Source: Cruorifilaria tuberocauda
Lineage: Eukaryota; Nematoda; Chromadorea; Rhabditida; Onchocercidae
Length of the DNA stretch: 64,000 bases
Direction: 5' to 3'
NCBI GenBank assembly: GCA_013365365.1
Contig: JABVXU010000115.1
Coordinates: 62,001 to 126,000, forward strand
The notes under the pieces are model-generated. The model was given only the letters and a program-made list of their open reading frames with translations, did no database searches and was not told where the DNA came from. Below are positions 40,101 through 51,600 of the stretch, one piece after another (the stretch's first letter is position 1; the number at the start of each line of letters is the position of its first letter). The position numbers and the translations under genes are program-made.

Positions 40101-40624
40101 AAAGAACTGGATACCTTATGCAGCCTGACAATACTAGAAGAGAGAGAGCACTGCGGTCAGTTATTATTTAAGCGTACTTCTCTTCAGGTAATCATTTCTT
40201 TTGTGAGAAGTCATTGTTTGGGCAAATATCTCTCTCCAGATAATCTTTTTTTTTTTCTTTTATAACTTGTATAGTTAAGAATATTGTTTACAAAATAGTA
40301 TTAAGACTAATTGTGCTATCGAAATTTTTTGGTATCGTAAACAATTGTTAGTTGGAAATTTTCAAATATATCTTCAGCCAATTAGCCATCAATTTGGGTA
40401 ACACCCAAAATTTGGGTAAAACCCAAATTCAATAGCTAATCGGCTGAAGACGATATTTGAGAATTGAAAAAGGAATAACTGAGTTTTCCTCTTTTCATTC
40501 AATTTTTTTTTCTTGTAAAAGATGTATTTTCCAGGTAGATATTGATTTAGTGTTGAATTGCGTGAAGGAATTCACACCTCTTCCAACCGCTTTAATGCAT
40601 TGGATAGATGATCTTGAAAGATAA
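37127..40624 (+). CDS. orc-4: Origin recognition complex subunit 4 (ORC4) orthologue
   Basis: Ten in-phase exons: 37127-37203, 37498-37600, 37868-37975, 38055-38117, 38157-38288, 38472-38633, 38946-39162, 39543-39638, 40036-40187 and 40535-40624, 399 residues (human 436). Recognised by the P-loop region (AVIIGPKSSGKRSII), the RQTLLYTLLNASRAG block, DLLEKRVRSRLS (human ELLEKRVKSRFS), and the winged-helix part with LTLRQLCLLLCCVRL, FIFREIILDYRKLVNKY and LPTALMHWIDDL at the end. ORC4 is an AAA+ subunit that helps load MCM helicase at replication origins. Walker A has Lys but lacks the following Ser/Thr (GKR for human GKT). The Walker B acidic pair is missing (ILFNFD for human ILDEFD), so nucleotide binding may be weak or lost. 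The last intron holds a large hairpin. Confidence 0.87.
40357..40465. repeat. Long inverted repeat (hairpin) in the last orc-4 intron
   Basis: The left arm at 40357-40399 and right arm at 40421-40465 are complementary with a few mismatches and 1-base gaps. Shared parts are TCTTCAGCC, ATTAGC and AATTTGGGT. The 21-base centre contains ACCCAAAATTTGGGT, itself a short palindrome, so four TTTGGGT/ACCCAAA units lie in alternating orientation. It could be a miniature inverted-repeat element or an expressed RNA hairpin. Confidence 0.8.
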
Positions 40625-42846
40625 AGGAGCTGTTGTAAGGATTGTAGGAATATAACAGTTTGAGTCTCTATTGCAAAAGAGTACGTAACACAAGAATAAT
40701 TTGAGATGTACTTGGATTTACACTGTGCTGTGTATAAATTGGAAGAGAAAGTCGAAAATGATTATCCTTCGATTTCTCTTTTTTCTGTCAGTTTTCTAAA
40801 AAATTTCTATGCAATACACATGTCCAATAATTATTCTATTTTCATTCATTTATCGTTTCTGTACTTAAGATACTGCCTTGCTGCCATGCTATCAATATTT
40901 AATTAATTTATCACATAATTGCTTATTCTTTAGTGTCATATTTTTGTTGTTAGCGAGGTATCAATTTCACTTTGCGAAAAAAAAGTCTAATTTGTTTTAT
41001 TTCAATATTTGTTAATAAAAGTAGTGATGGGGAAACATTATTATTCAATATAAGAAATACTTTACTATTTGTTATCTCTTCGTTAATTAGATGGATGTTA
41101 CATTTCATCTGATCTGGACTATAAGAAATTTTGTATTTTGTAATCTTCTTATTTTATTTTGATACAATTTGAATTATGGGTCATTTTTATATTGACATTG
41201 ATATTTTTGAATTCTTTTTTTTATTTTCATTATTCGCCCTTGTTTCTGAATATGCGAAAGTTTGTGTGTTTGTTATACATCTTGTTAGTTCCTTTCAATA
41301 TTCTGTCTTTGCTAATCATATCAGAAAAATATGTCTAGGAAAGTACGGCTGCATATGGTCGTATATGCATATGGAAAAAGAAAAGAACAAAGATTCATTT
41401 TCATTTACTTTCAATAAAATTGTTTGATACTGAAATTAATTTGAAATATGTATATGAAATAAATTATTTTTCCTTTCCCAGCTAATCATTAACATTTTTG
41501 AGACTAATCAAAAGTTCATCTAATTCATAATCTAAAGCTGCTCAGCTTTTGAAGTAATAATCAACTTATCAGTTGTTATTCTATAAGAAGGAAATGTGCT
41601 CGATGATCTGGAATGGAGGGATTGGGTTTTAAAGTAGTTTGCGGGTTATCACTAAAATATCTATCAATAACTGTCATGCTAGCACTGTTTTAAGACTGGT
41701 TTAGGAAACAGGTTCAGATAATATCAGTAAGTTATGAAATAGAAGTAATCACGAAGTGATCACTCTGATTTACCGCCGTAGCATCCCATCGAAATTGATA
41801 TTTTTTAGAAATTTATTTTACTTATTCGAAAGTAGACTACGGCAATGATTTGTTGGTGAAGTGGGTAAGTTGGGTTTCAATGATTAGGATGTGGTAAGTT
41901 CAGTGCCGCATGATGAACTGTTATTTGCTACTCTTGATGTGACTTATGATGAAGCAAATATAACCACCACCGTGTTACCCTGATGGCGCTTTTCGGATTC
42001 ATTAATTGACAGGTATTAGTAATTAGCAATAATATGCGAGAATACAGGAAAGAGAGATTCCAAGTTTCGAATTGCAATATGAGTACTGCTATATTTCATG
42101 AATGCATCGCAATCTTTTCTATAACAAAAATTTTAATTTCATTTTAAAAATAAATGTTTTTATTGATAAAAATTTTTTTTGATTTAATTTTATATTTGAT
42201 ATATTTTTATATTTATTTTTAACTCAACTGTTTATTAATTCTTTGATACGTTATCTTAAACATTACTTGTCACGAAAGGTATAAAAGCTTTTTTAGTTTA
42301 AGAGTTCTTCGATTTTTTACTTCATTTCACTGTTATAGGGAGAATATTATAGGGAGAAATTATATTATATACAATTTATAGGGAGAAATATTATAGGGAA
42401 AAAATAGAAATATAAAATTCTAAACAATGATCAATTTGACAGAAACAAGCAACTTTTCAAATTCTTCTAGATTTTTTCCTCCAAATACTCTAAAATTTTC
42501 AAAATTTTTATGATTTCTAGAATTGCAAGTATTTACTTACCCCTGACATTCTCATCTATTCATATCGCCATCCATCGTTCGATCAGACGTTCTTCTCACT
42601 GACTTATAAATTTATCAGCAGAGGTCCAGTGGGATACAGTTGCAGATGCTTACTGCGTTAAATTTAGCACCCAAAGTTCAAAAATTATTTTTTAATTTTG
42701 CACGTTGTTTCTGTGTTTCTATTATTTAAATAATTTAAGTTGTTATAATGGCTTATTTAAAAATTTTTTTCATGTTTCAAGACATATGCATTACACTTAA
42801 CTTTGACTTTAAATACATAAATTCAATTTTGAATTTATCTTTTCAG
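40625..42846. other. Intergenic region between orc-4 and the mini-gene/adat3 cluster
   Basis: About 2.2 kb of AT-rich DNA. Candidate orc-4 poly(A) signals occur at 41014 and near 41412. A cluster of TATAGGGA repeats lies at 42334-42400. No coding exon is supported; open frames at 40706 and 41176 are Phe/Tyr/Ile-rich and look random. Confidence 0.45.
42334..42400 (+). repeat. Four clustered TATAGGGA units
   Basis: TATAGGGA occurs at 42334, 42348, 42377 and 42392, mostly within longer repeats of TATAGGGAGAA plus AT-rich spacer. It looks like an irregular tandem repeat. Confidence 0.65.
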
Positions 42847-42869
42847 ATTTTTTGTTACAAAATGACATA

Positions 42870-42977
42870 ATGGCATACACAGACGAAGAACCAGGTTGTT
42901 CTGATTGGTCAAGTATTGCTGATCAGGAAAAAGATATCAAGAATAAATCGAAAAAAAGAAAGTCAGCTTTATCTTAA
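42870..42977 (+). CDS. Candidate 35-residue mini-gene upstream of adat3
   Basis: A short ATG-to-TAA frame. It follows a strong TCTTTTCAG acceptor (exon from 42847), and an AATAAA lies 18 bases after the stop. The peptide is acidic at first (TDEEPGCSDWSSIADQEKD) and strongly basic at the end (KNKSKKRKS), with no hydrophobic segment. The adat3 start lies about 370 bases downstream on the same strand, a spacing seen in nematode operons. It could be a real small protein, an exon of a gene not resolved here, or chance. I do not recognise the family. Confidence 0.35.
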   Translation: MAYTDEEPGCSDWSSIADQEKDIKNKSKKRKSALS

Positions 42978-42994
42978 TTTAAGAACAAATCAGC

Positions 42995-43000
42995 AATAAA
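42995..43000 (+). terminator. Candidate poly(A) signal AATAAA
   Basis: A canonical hexamer 18 bases after the mini-gene stop and about 350 bases before adat3. It is meaningful only if the mini-gene is expressed. Confidence 0.35.
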
Positions 43001-43348
43001 AATCCTGAACTGCTTTTTTCTCCTGAATTTATCTAAATCACTTTAAATCAGTTTGTGATTTCGTTTTTGGGAAAAAATTCTTGAATTCTGTTTATAGTTA
43101 ATTTCAAAAACTTATCTTGCTTAAATGATGTATAATTTCTTTATGTAAAAGTCTTTTAGATTTATTATACTAAATTAGAATAAACATAGTTAATTCACAC
43201 AACTCATGAAATTCCCTTATAGCTTTTCCAAGTACAATTCTAAGATCAATGTCGAGTCTTTGGGTAACATTTTCTATTCGAAAACTAAACTCTCTTACAT
43301 TTATTGATTTAAATTGATAAGAAATTCTCTTTTTCAAAGTAAGTATCC

Positions 43349-45146
43349 ATGTGTTTTGATCATTTAAGGTTCGTCATAACACCAGTGCTATGCAAGGAAA
43401 TAATGCGTGATGAATTACCGCTGACTGAGTATCATGCAGTAAAGGTAGAAGATAAATACGAGATTGGATTGCTATTACAAATTTTGCCGAATATGCCACC
43501 TGAAGCAAATCATTTAAAGCGTATCAAAGACGGGCTAATTCTTATCCAACCAGCAAACATTCCACTGCATCAGGTAGTTTTCTTTAATTTTAGTGTTGTC
43601 GGATTCAATAAGAAATATTTGATTACGTTAGAATTTGTGAGGTAATGATTAAGCTCTGGATAAATTTAGAGGTGATGACACGCGAATTGTTTGTTTTTTC
43701 AAATGAGCTTGAGGTTGTGTCGGTCATTTACAGTTTTGCTTTTTTGAAAAGGAAGCAAAAGAGCGAGAAAGCGAGATTGATATGTTAATGTGATTCGTGT
43801 AGAAACTGTTTAGTCTGATTACATTTAAGGATTAATGTGATTGTTACTTTGTTTCTTCTGTAACTTTCATGATGACTTTCCCATTTGTTTTATCAGTACC
43901 AAAAAAGACGATTTTAGCTTTTTACCAATTTATTTTTATTATGAACAATTACCATATGCATTTTTCAGGAATTTGTGAAGAAACTTGAGACTGCGTTTTT
44001 AAATATTTCTATCTTAAAAGTGAATGTTCCTTTATGTAAGCCAATAACAAGGCGGCAATTTTTGTGGGCTAAACAATATTGGCCTATAGCATTTCATCCA
44101 AACAAGCAATATGAAGCATTGCTGAGTGGAAAGTTTTTCACAGCTGATGAATATCAAAAGATTATTGATTTCTATTTAGAATCAGAAAAGGTTAAGATAT
44201 TCCTATTTACTGTTTATACTTATAACAGTTTAGTAAAATTGTTTGATGAATAAATTAAGCGCATCTGATGCTTGTTGTTTCCTACCTCGAAATTAAGCAA
44301 TAATTAAGTAACTTGCGTTACAGCGAATATCCGCATAGTCATGAGGAATCATAGATCAGTTTTTTTTTTCAGAAGGAATACAACAAATTTTGAAAATTTT
44401 CAATTACTTATAGTACATTTTTGCTATTTTTTATAAGAATTTATTTGGAATAGTTGTAGCTTGATATCATTCGCTACAAGTTTTCAAAAGTTTTGGCTGT
44501 TAAAAAAATTGAGAATCTATCTCTAGAGCAGATAAACTTGGTGAGATTTTTCCAGATGAGTAACAACAGTGGTTCAGGATGTGTCATTGTGGATGGGAAA
44601 GGTAAAATTGTCGCAAAAAGTGGTAATCGAAACATACCTCTTGGACATGCTGTTATGGCTGCAATTTCAGATCTTTGTGAAAGGCATCGAACCAAACAAA
44701 GTAAATTTTTTATATCAAAATTAAATAAAAATGTAAAGACCTTATCTTTCCTTGCTACTATAAGTTACATGCTTAATTTGATTTTTGAAGGTATGTACGA
44801 TTAACACCACCACTCACGAGAGACTTGCGTTGCAGTATAAGCAGGAAAATCTAAATTCTCAAAAATTTTTTATTTATTCGTTTCGTCTTTTTTTTTAATT
44901 TTTTTGTAAAGATGAGTAAGTATTTTAGGTGACGAATTACAGTATCTTGGTACAGGATATGATGTTTATTTGACGGATGAACCATGTGCAATGTGTGCTA
45001 TGGCTTTGGTACATTTTCGTGTTGGACGAGTATTTTACGGAAAACGTACTCCTTTGAGTGGAGTGTATGAATCCTGTTGGAGAATTCAGGAAGAAAAATC
45101 ACTAAATCATCACTATAAGGTCTTTCGGATAGATGAATTAGCGTGA
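43349..45146 (+). CDS. adat3: tRNA-specific adenosine deaminase subunit ADAT3 (Tad3)
   Basis: Four in-phase exons: 43349-43573, 43969-44190, 44481-44700 and 44929-45146, 294 residues. The C-terminal cytidine/deoxycytidylate-deaminase fold is clear: GCVIVDGKGKIVA, GHAVMAAI, LGTGYDVYLTDEPCAMCAMALVHFRVGRVFYG and LNHHYKVFRI. The zinc ligands are His of HAV and the two Cys of PCAMC. The catalytic Glu of HAE is Val, as in eukaryotic ADAT3, which is the non-catalytic partner of ADAT2. The heterodimer converts A34 to inosine in tRNA anticodons. The N-terminal region (exons 1-2) is the divergent ADAT3-specific part. ATG 43349 is the first usable Met after a TTTTTCAAAG acceptor-like site. The acceptor at 44480 (CTACAAG) is weak but is the only one I found that preserves the frame. 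Confidence 0.9.
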
Positions 45147-45682
45147 TTTATCTTTTACTTTATCTTTATGGAATTATTTTATGTTTTCAAATTGTTGTAC
45201 TTTGCTAGATTAGGTAATTTAATTGTTAAAAAAACTTCATGTTCACTTCATAAACCTCGTCATGTTCACTTCATCAACTTCATATTTGTAGCCATCTTTA
45301 ATATAAGATTTTCCTTATGTACAGAATTTAGAATAAAATATACGGGAATCTGCTTTAATTATGCAACGTTATATATTTCGTTCTTTCTCTTAAAGCTTTT
45401 GAATAAAATGGTTTTTCTTTACAACTTCTAAACCATCTAGCTGGAATGTTCCCTCTTTGTATTTACGTAAATATGAATTTGGTAATATAAACAGGTATAT
45501 ATCCCTGACTAGTAGATTAGTGTAATATTAAGCACTCGTATAATGCAATGCAAATTGTGGTGATTTAGGCTTAGTGCAAGCTTGTTCTTCTATAAGACAC
45601 TGGAAATGATATTCATTTTGCAGGTGAAATATTGTTCGTTATTTTATTTCCTGCACTTTTTGCAATGTGATACAGAATAAAG

Positions 45683-48600
45683 ATGTTAATGGCACCGATT
45701 GCGGAAGCGTTTTCAATGGTATATGTAGAAGAAATAGATAATTCATGTAGTGTAGGAGTAGGACATTCCGAGATTATGGATGGATTATCACTGATTACAG
45801 AACGATTAGCTTCTTATAGGAACTGTCTTATTGCTGTTATTCTTCCAAAGCATCCAGCATTTGTTTCTACCATTCTTGGGTTTGTATTTTTCCTTTATTA
45901 CTAATTACTTATATCTTATTAATTTAAAATCAAATTTGTATTTCATAATCCCACCTTTTTTTGTTTGGGTTTTTCTTTAGGGAATTTTTCTTTTACTTCA
46001 GTAAACTTCTAAATTTCTGGGTAGATTACTTTTGGCGATTATAAGCTGGAAGCTTTGCAAATTGGTCGAAATGCTGAATGAATAAAGAACTTTTCTGTGT
46101 TATTTTTAGTAGATAATAATTTGCTGCAAAATTAATTTATTGAATTATCAGACCCAAGGCTTTTAGAATTCTGGAAACGAAGAACTGTTTCGTTTGTTGT
46201 TCAAGTGTTGAAATAGCAAACAGTTACCGTACTGCTACAGTATCATGCATTATTTCTACAATCGCTACAGAAAACGACCATTCAGCAATTAATATACACG
46301 GTTTACAAATTTATTTTCATCACAATGGGTATTATTACCTGGATGAATTTGGAAAGGATGGACTTTGCTATTTGATTACCACATCCGGTACATTAGGAGA
46401 AAAAAAAGAAATTCTTGTTCCGTACAGCTGCATAATGCCTAATATTTGGGATTTTAGGTGAGAATTTTTCAGATTTCTATTTATTTTCTATTCCTACTCT
46501 TTACCAATTACTTTTTGTGAAAGAATTGTCGAAAATCTGAAATACTAAATCACATCATAAATTTTGTTGTTTTACTAAGCCGGTCGTTACACTAGGAAAA
46601 ATATTTGAAAGGTAATCTTACTGCAGCAAATTTTTTTTGTTATGGTGTATACAGTAGAGAAATTAAAAAAAAATAGCATTCGGTATGACTGAATTGCTTA
46701 TTGAACATTTTTGCAAGATTAAAGCGTTCCTTTATTTTAGAATGAAGTTTACTGTATTTCTAGATTTTTCTTTTTTTTAGTCGTCGATTTGGAATCACAA
46801 CTTCTGATGTTATACTCTTTGCTACAGCAATAACATTTGATCCATTTGTTGTGGAAATTCTTTTAGCTGTAGTAAATGGTGCAAAACTATTGGTAGTGCC
46901 AGATTCATTTCGTTCTATACCATCGAAATTAGCCGATGCAATTATGAAATATGCTGTAACCTTTATTCAGGCTAGCATTTATATTCCTTTATTTTTTTAT
47001 ATTAAATTTAATTCTTAGATTATTTTGAATTCAATAGTAAGTCTGAATTCAGTTTTAAAATTTTTAGTCTCTCCTAAAACATAGAGGAGAGATTAATTAT
47101 CAACGGAAACAAATGAAGAAAAGCTTTGTGTTTTGATTGAATTTTGGTTTTGTTATCGTCTTCATTATTTTCGTACAATATCCATTTTAGGGGTATTTAT
47201 AAAATATATTTCCATTACTTGAATATGAAGCTAGTTTTCAACTTTTCACTTTGTGAACTTTAATGCTATAGCATGCGTTTTTCCGCCATATTATTCGGAT
47301 TTAAAATGAGTTTTGTTTCAGATGACACCTTCACAGTTGAAAATTCTACCTCATCAAGTTTTGACAGAAATTTTCGCTGGTCATTCGGCTATACGAACAG
47401 TAATTTTAGGTGGTGAAGCATTCCCAATAAATTTTATTAAGCGTTATCACATGAATCATCAATCCATTAATTTCTATAATGTATATGGAGTCACGGAAGT
47501 GTCTTGTTGGGCTTCATGTCATAGAATCAATTGGAAGTAAGTTTGTAAACTAATGAATTAACTATACTGAGATAAAGTAATTGGGATGACATATTTGAAC
47601 ATTTAGAGAAACTCGTGTGGAAATTGGTGAACCATTATTGGATACTAAGTTCAAGATTAGTGAAATTGGTGAATTGCTTATCGGTGGTTCGAGACAGTGT
47701 TTCATAAATGGTAAACTATCTGAAGCTTGGCTTCCTACTGGGGATATTGTTGAGCTTAGCGAGCTGGGAAAGATTTACTGGTGTGATCGATTGGATGATC
47801 AGGTTTGGTGGTAGTTCGAAAATTTTCTTTTTCCTTTTGTCTTCAATTGATTTTAGTAACGTTCTATGGAATTGCAGAGTTTATGATCTGTATAGTTTAT
47901 ATGCGACCATATGTTTACTTGCCTCGAAAATAATTTTTGTAATCTATGTAATTTAATAATGTATTTGTTATTCTTCAGGAGAAGATCAATGGGATAAATG
48001 TAAGCTTATCTGGATTGGCCCGAAAAGCGGAAGAATGTGATGGTATTCAGTCAGCTTTAGCATTACGTCGTGAGCAGTCTGTCCTATTGTTTGTGCATGT
48101 CGAGAATAGTGTTAATGTGCAAACTGATTTGTGTAAAAAGTTGGATGTAGGATTGCCACTGGTGGTCATTTTGGTGGACAACTGGCCAGTGACAAGAAAT
48201 GGTTGGTATACAGTGAAATATTTTATTGCTCTTCATAGTTTTAGAAAGAAGAGGTAGTAAATGGTGGGGGAAGGCACTTCTTTTATCGGACCAAAATTTT
48301 TAAAAAATAATTCTTTGAGAAGAAGCTCATGATGATAAAGTTAAATCGTATACACACATATGCATAACAACATATCTTCAGGAAAAATTGATCGACGAAA
48401 GTTAATGCAAATTTTTAAGCAAAAAAATTTGGTTTTCACGATGGAAGATTTATGCAAATTATTTGAAAAATTCAGTAAGTTTTTTCACTATCTTAGCATA
48501 TTTAACTACAGTGCATTTTGGTGACAGAATTAATTAAATTTAATAAAGGAATATTAAAGTAAATAAAAGTAAGCAAAAAAGTAATTAAGAAAAAATGAAA

Positions 48601-51600
48601 ACTGGAAAAGTAGGAATTGGGGATAGCTAAAGTCTAAAAAACAGTTTTTTCTCAGCTTTCTTATTCTTTTTTTTCTTTGATATTATTTGTAGCATATACT
48701 TTTTATGGTATACTATATTTGCAAATTATTTGTAACATTGTCTTTAAATTACCGAAAAATTTTCACGGATTATTTCTATTTGCGCAAAAAATTTCATAAA
48801 CAAATAAAATCATGAAAGTGAAATGAAACGTATAAATTGGCATGACTCTATATTTTATCTAATAATTTACAATATTTCTTTAGAGATAAATCTAAAAACC
48901 AAACAAGAAATGACGTTCAAATATTTGGGTTTGAATTCAGTATCTGCAGCTGAATTAACCCTAAAAACAGAACATCTTTTGAAACAGCGTACTTTTCCGC
49001 TTTTGCAATATCTCCTTTCGGATACTGGAACGATTGCTGGATTTTTGGATGCGCTTGATTTCAATCAAAACTTTCATACACACGTACGAGAAGTTCGTTT
49101 AAGGCCAATAGAAAATTCCATTAATATCAAGTTATTATGGGAATATGATTTGAGAAAATGCATCGATGCAACGCCTGTGGTCGAAAATGAGTATGAATTA
49201 TAAAATTTTAAAACATTTTTCTAATTTTAAATTTTTTATCGATAAAATTATGATTTACCAATTTGTATAATGGTGTCACATCTCTACATAGATGAAATTA
49301 ATTGGATTTCTAATTTTGTAGTTATTCTGTGCTAAAAGTAGCACATTATAAAATAATCGACCATTTTCACTTCCCGTATGTGTGTTATAGCACAATTTTT
49401 TGGTGCCACTTACTAAAATTAAAATGCTTAATAAAGCAATAAACTGCTAACTCTAATCCTCGAAATTCCAATTTTTCATTAAGTTTAAGAATTTTCGAGA
49501 TGATTAGAACTGAACCGTTTGGTTACTTTTCCAGTTCAATTTTCCTGGGATCACATTCCGGACGGTTCGTTTCGTTATCTCTTAATGGGAACAAACAGTG
49601 GGAAGTTCAATTTGGCGATCGAATTGAATCAACTGCTTGTTGCCAAGACGGTATTGTTGCCGTTGGTTTGTGTTAATTCTTTAATTGTTTATCTTTTTCC
49701 CTTATCATCATTTATGATCACCTTATAATTTCCAATTATACTCTACTGCACATGTACTTCTATTCTTTATGGTAAACGGAGAATTGAAATTCATTTTATT
49801 CTGCCTTAATAGTAAAGTAACTCTATATTTTCCACAATGTATAAACCTATTCAGAATCGTTCAGATAAGAAAACAAACTTTTCTCAAATTTCTCTTGCTT
49901 CTGCTTGTATCGTAGAATTTTTTGAAAAATCACTTTATTATCTTATAGGCTGTTACGATTGCTATCTGTATTTTTTGGATGAGAAGAGTGGACAATTAAT
50001 ATGGAAATTTGGCACAGGAAATATTATTAAGTCATCTCCTGTGCTTATCGATAAGGGAAATAAATGCTTGTTTGGTTCACACGACAAATGTCTTTATTTG
50101 CTTGATATTGAGGTAAATTATTAGGTGAAGAATTTGTTACAAAAAATTTTCATATATAACTTAAAATAAAACTAACAGAAAAAAACTAAAGAACCATTAA
50201 AAAACTTGGAAAAATCACCTAAACCAAAAATAGATATTTCAATTAAACTAAATCCAAAAAATACAAATCTCACTGATCCGTAATCAGACATAGGACAATC
50301 TATTTATATTTCAAACTACAAACCACGCAAAAAACCAAATCCACCAAGACTTTCGTTTTGTTCTTCTATGCCGCCATTGAATGAATCGCCAGTGTAAAGG
50401 ATTGAATTTCATCTGAACGATATAGATAAAAAGAAATTTTAAGTGATTGTTTGTTAAAAATGAAATATAACAGATGAATTAATGGTTAACTGAATAACAA
50501 TAAATTTTGGGTAAGCATTCGATGAAATAAAGGTATTTAATTTTGGAATTACTTCGCTACGATAACCTTTGAGCTATTTGTATTTCGTTGATTTTTAGAA
50601 CCGTAAGATGCTGTGGAAGGTTGTCTGTGAGGGTAGTATCCTATCATCACCTGTCCTTATCAATACAATTGTACTGTGTGCCACTTTGCAAGGAGAATTT
50701 ATTGGTGTCAAATTAGTAAGTTCTAATTAGCCTTCTCTTTTCTGTTTTATTTAGATTGATATCAATAGACAGTTTATAAAATAATTGCATATTAGGATGG
50801 CTTATCTTCTATATATTTTATAGGCTAAAAGTCAGATAACTTTTTTCAATTTGAAAAAATTTGCTATGGGGACATTTTTCTGGTTGTGATGGTTGAATGT
50901 GACCATTTTCCAAAACTTAAATTATTGGTTTTTAGACATTTATATGTTTTCTTGTTATAGAAGTTTTCATTGCTGCTGATTCTCATTGAATTATTATTGA
51001 AATAAGCTGAATGAATCGATGATAGCATCAATCCTATAATCAAAAATTCTTTTATCAGAAGTAGTTTGAAGTATTGTAATTTATAATTCTGTTTCTTGGG
51101 TTTGAAGTAATCACAAATCATTAGGTTCGAATATGTGGTTTCAATTACCTACATACTCAATTTTTTATTTTATATAATTGGAAAATCCATTTTAAGATCC
51201 CATTAGTAATAAATTTATTTTTCCCGTAATGCTTAGAAAGTTTTTACATTATGAAACTTTTATTGAAATGGCGGTGAAAAGTCTCAAGAAAAAGTTGTTT
51301 TTTTAGTATCCATAAAAATTTGCATCCTTTTTTAAACATACTTTTATGAAAAGGTGATTATGACAAGAGATATTATTTCAGTAAAACAATTTCGCATTAA
51401 TGAAAAAGAATCTTTGACGTAATGTCAGTATTTTGCGTATTAGTTTAATCTTAATCTCTCATGTTGAAATCTGGACTAAATCAAATTGTAGAAGATAATT
51501 TTCATTTTCAGGACACTGGTAGTGTCTTGTGGAAAGTGCAACTAGCTGCGCCGATATTCGCAAATTTATGTATTGTAGAACTTAACCGTGTGTTAGTTGT

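Noticed and set aside
49519..49728. Plus-strand open frame of 69 codons
   Set aside because: Wrong frame: the real AASDH exon 49535-49665 is read in another frame and encodes a PQQ-type repeat (SIFLGSHSGRFVSL).
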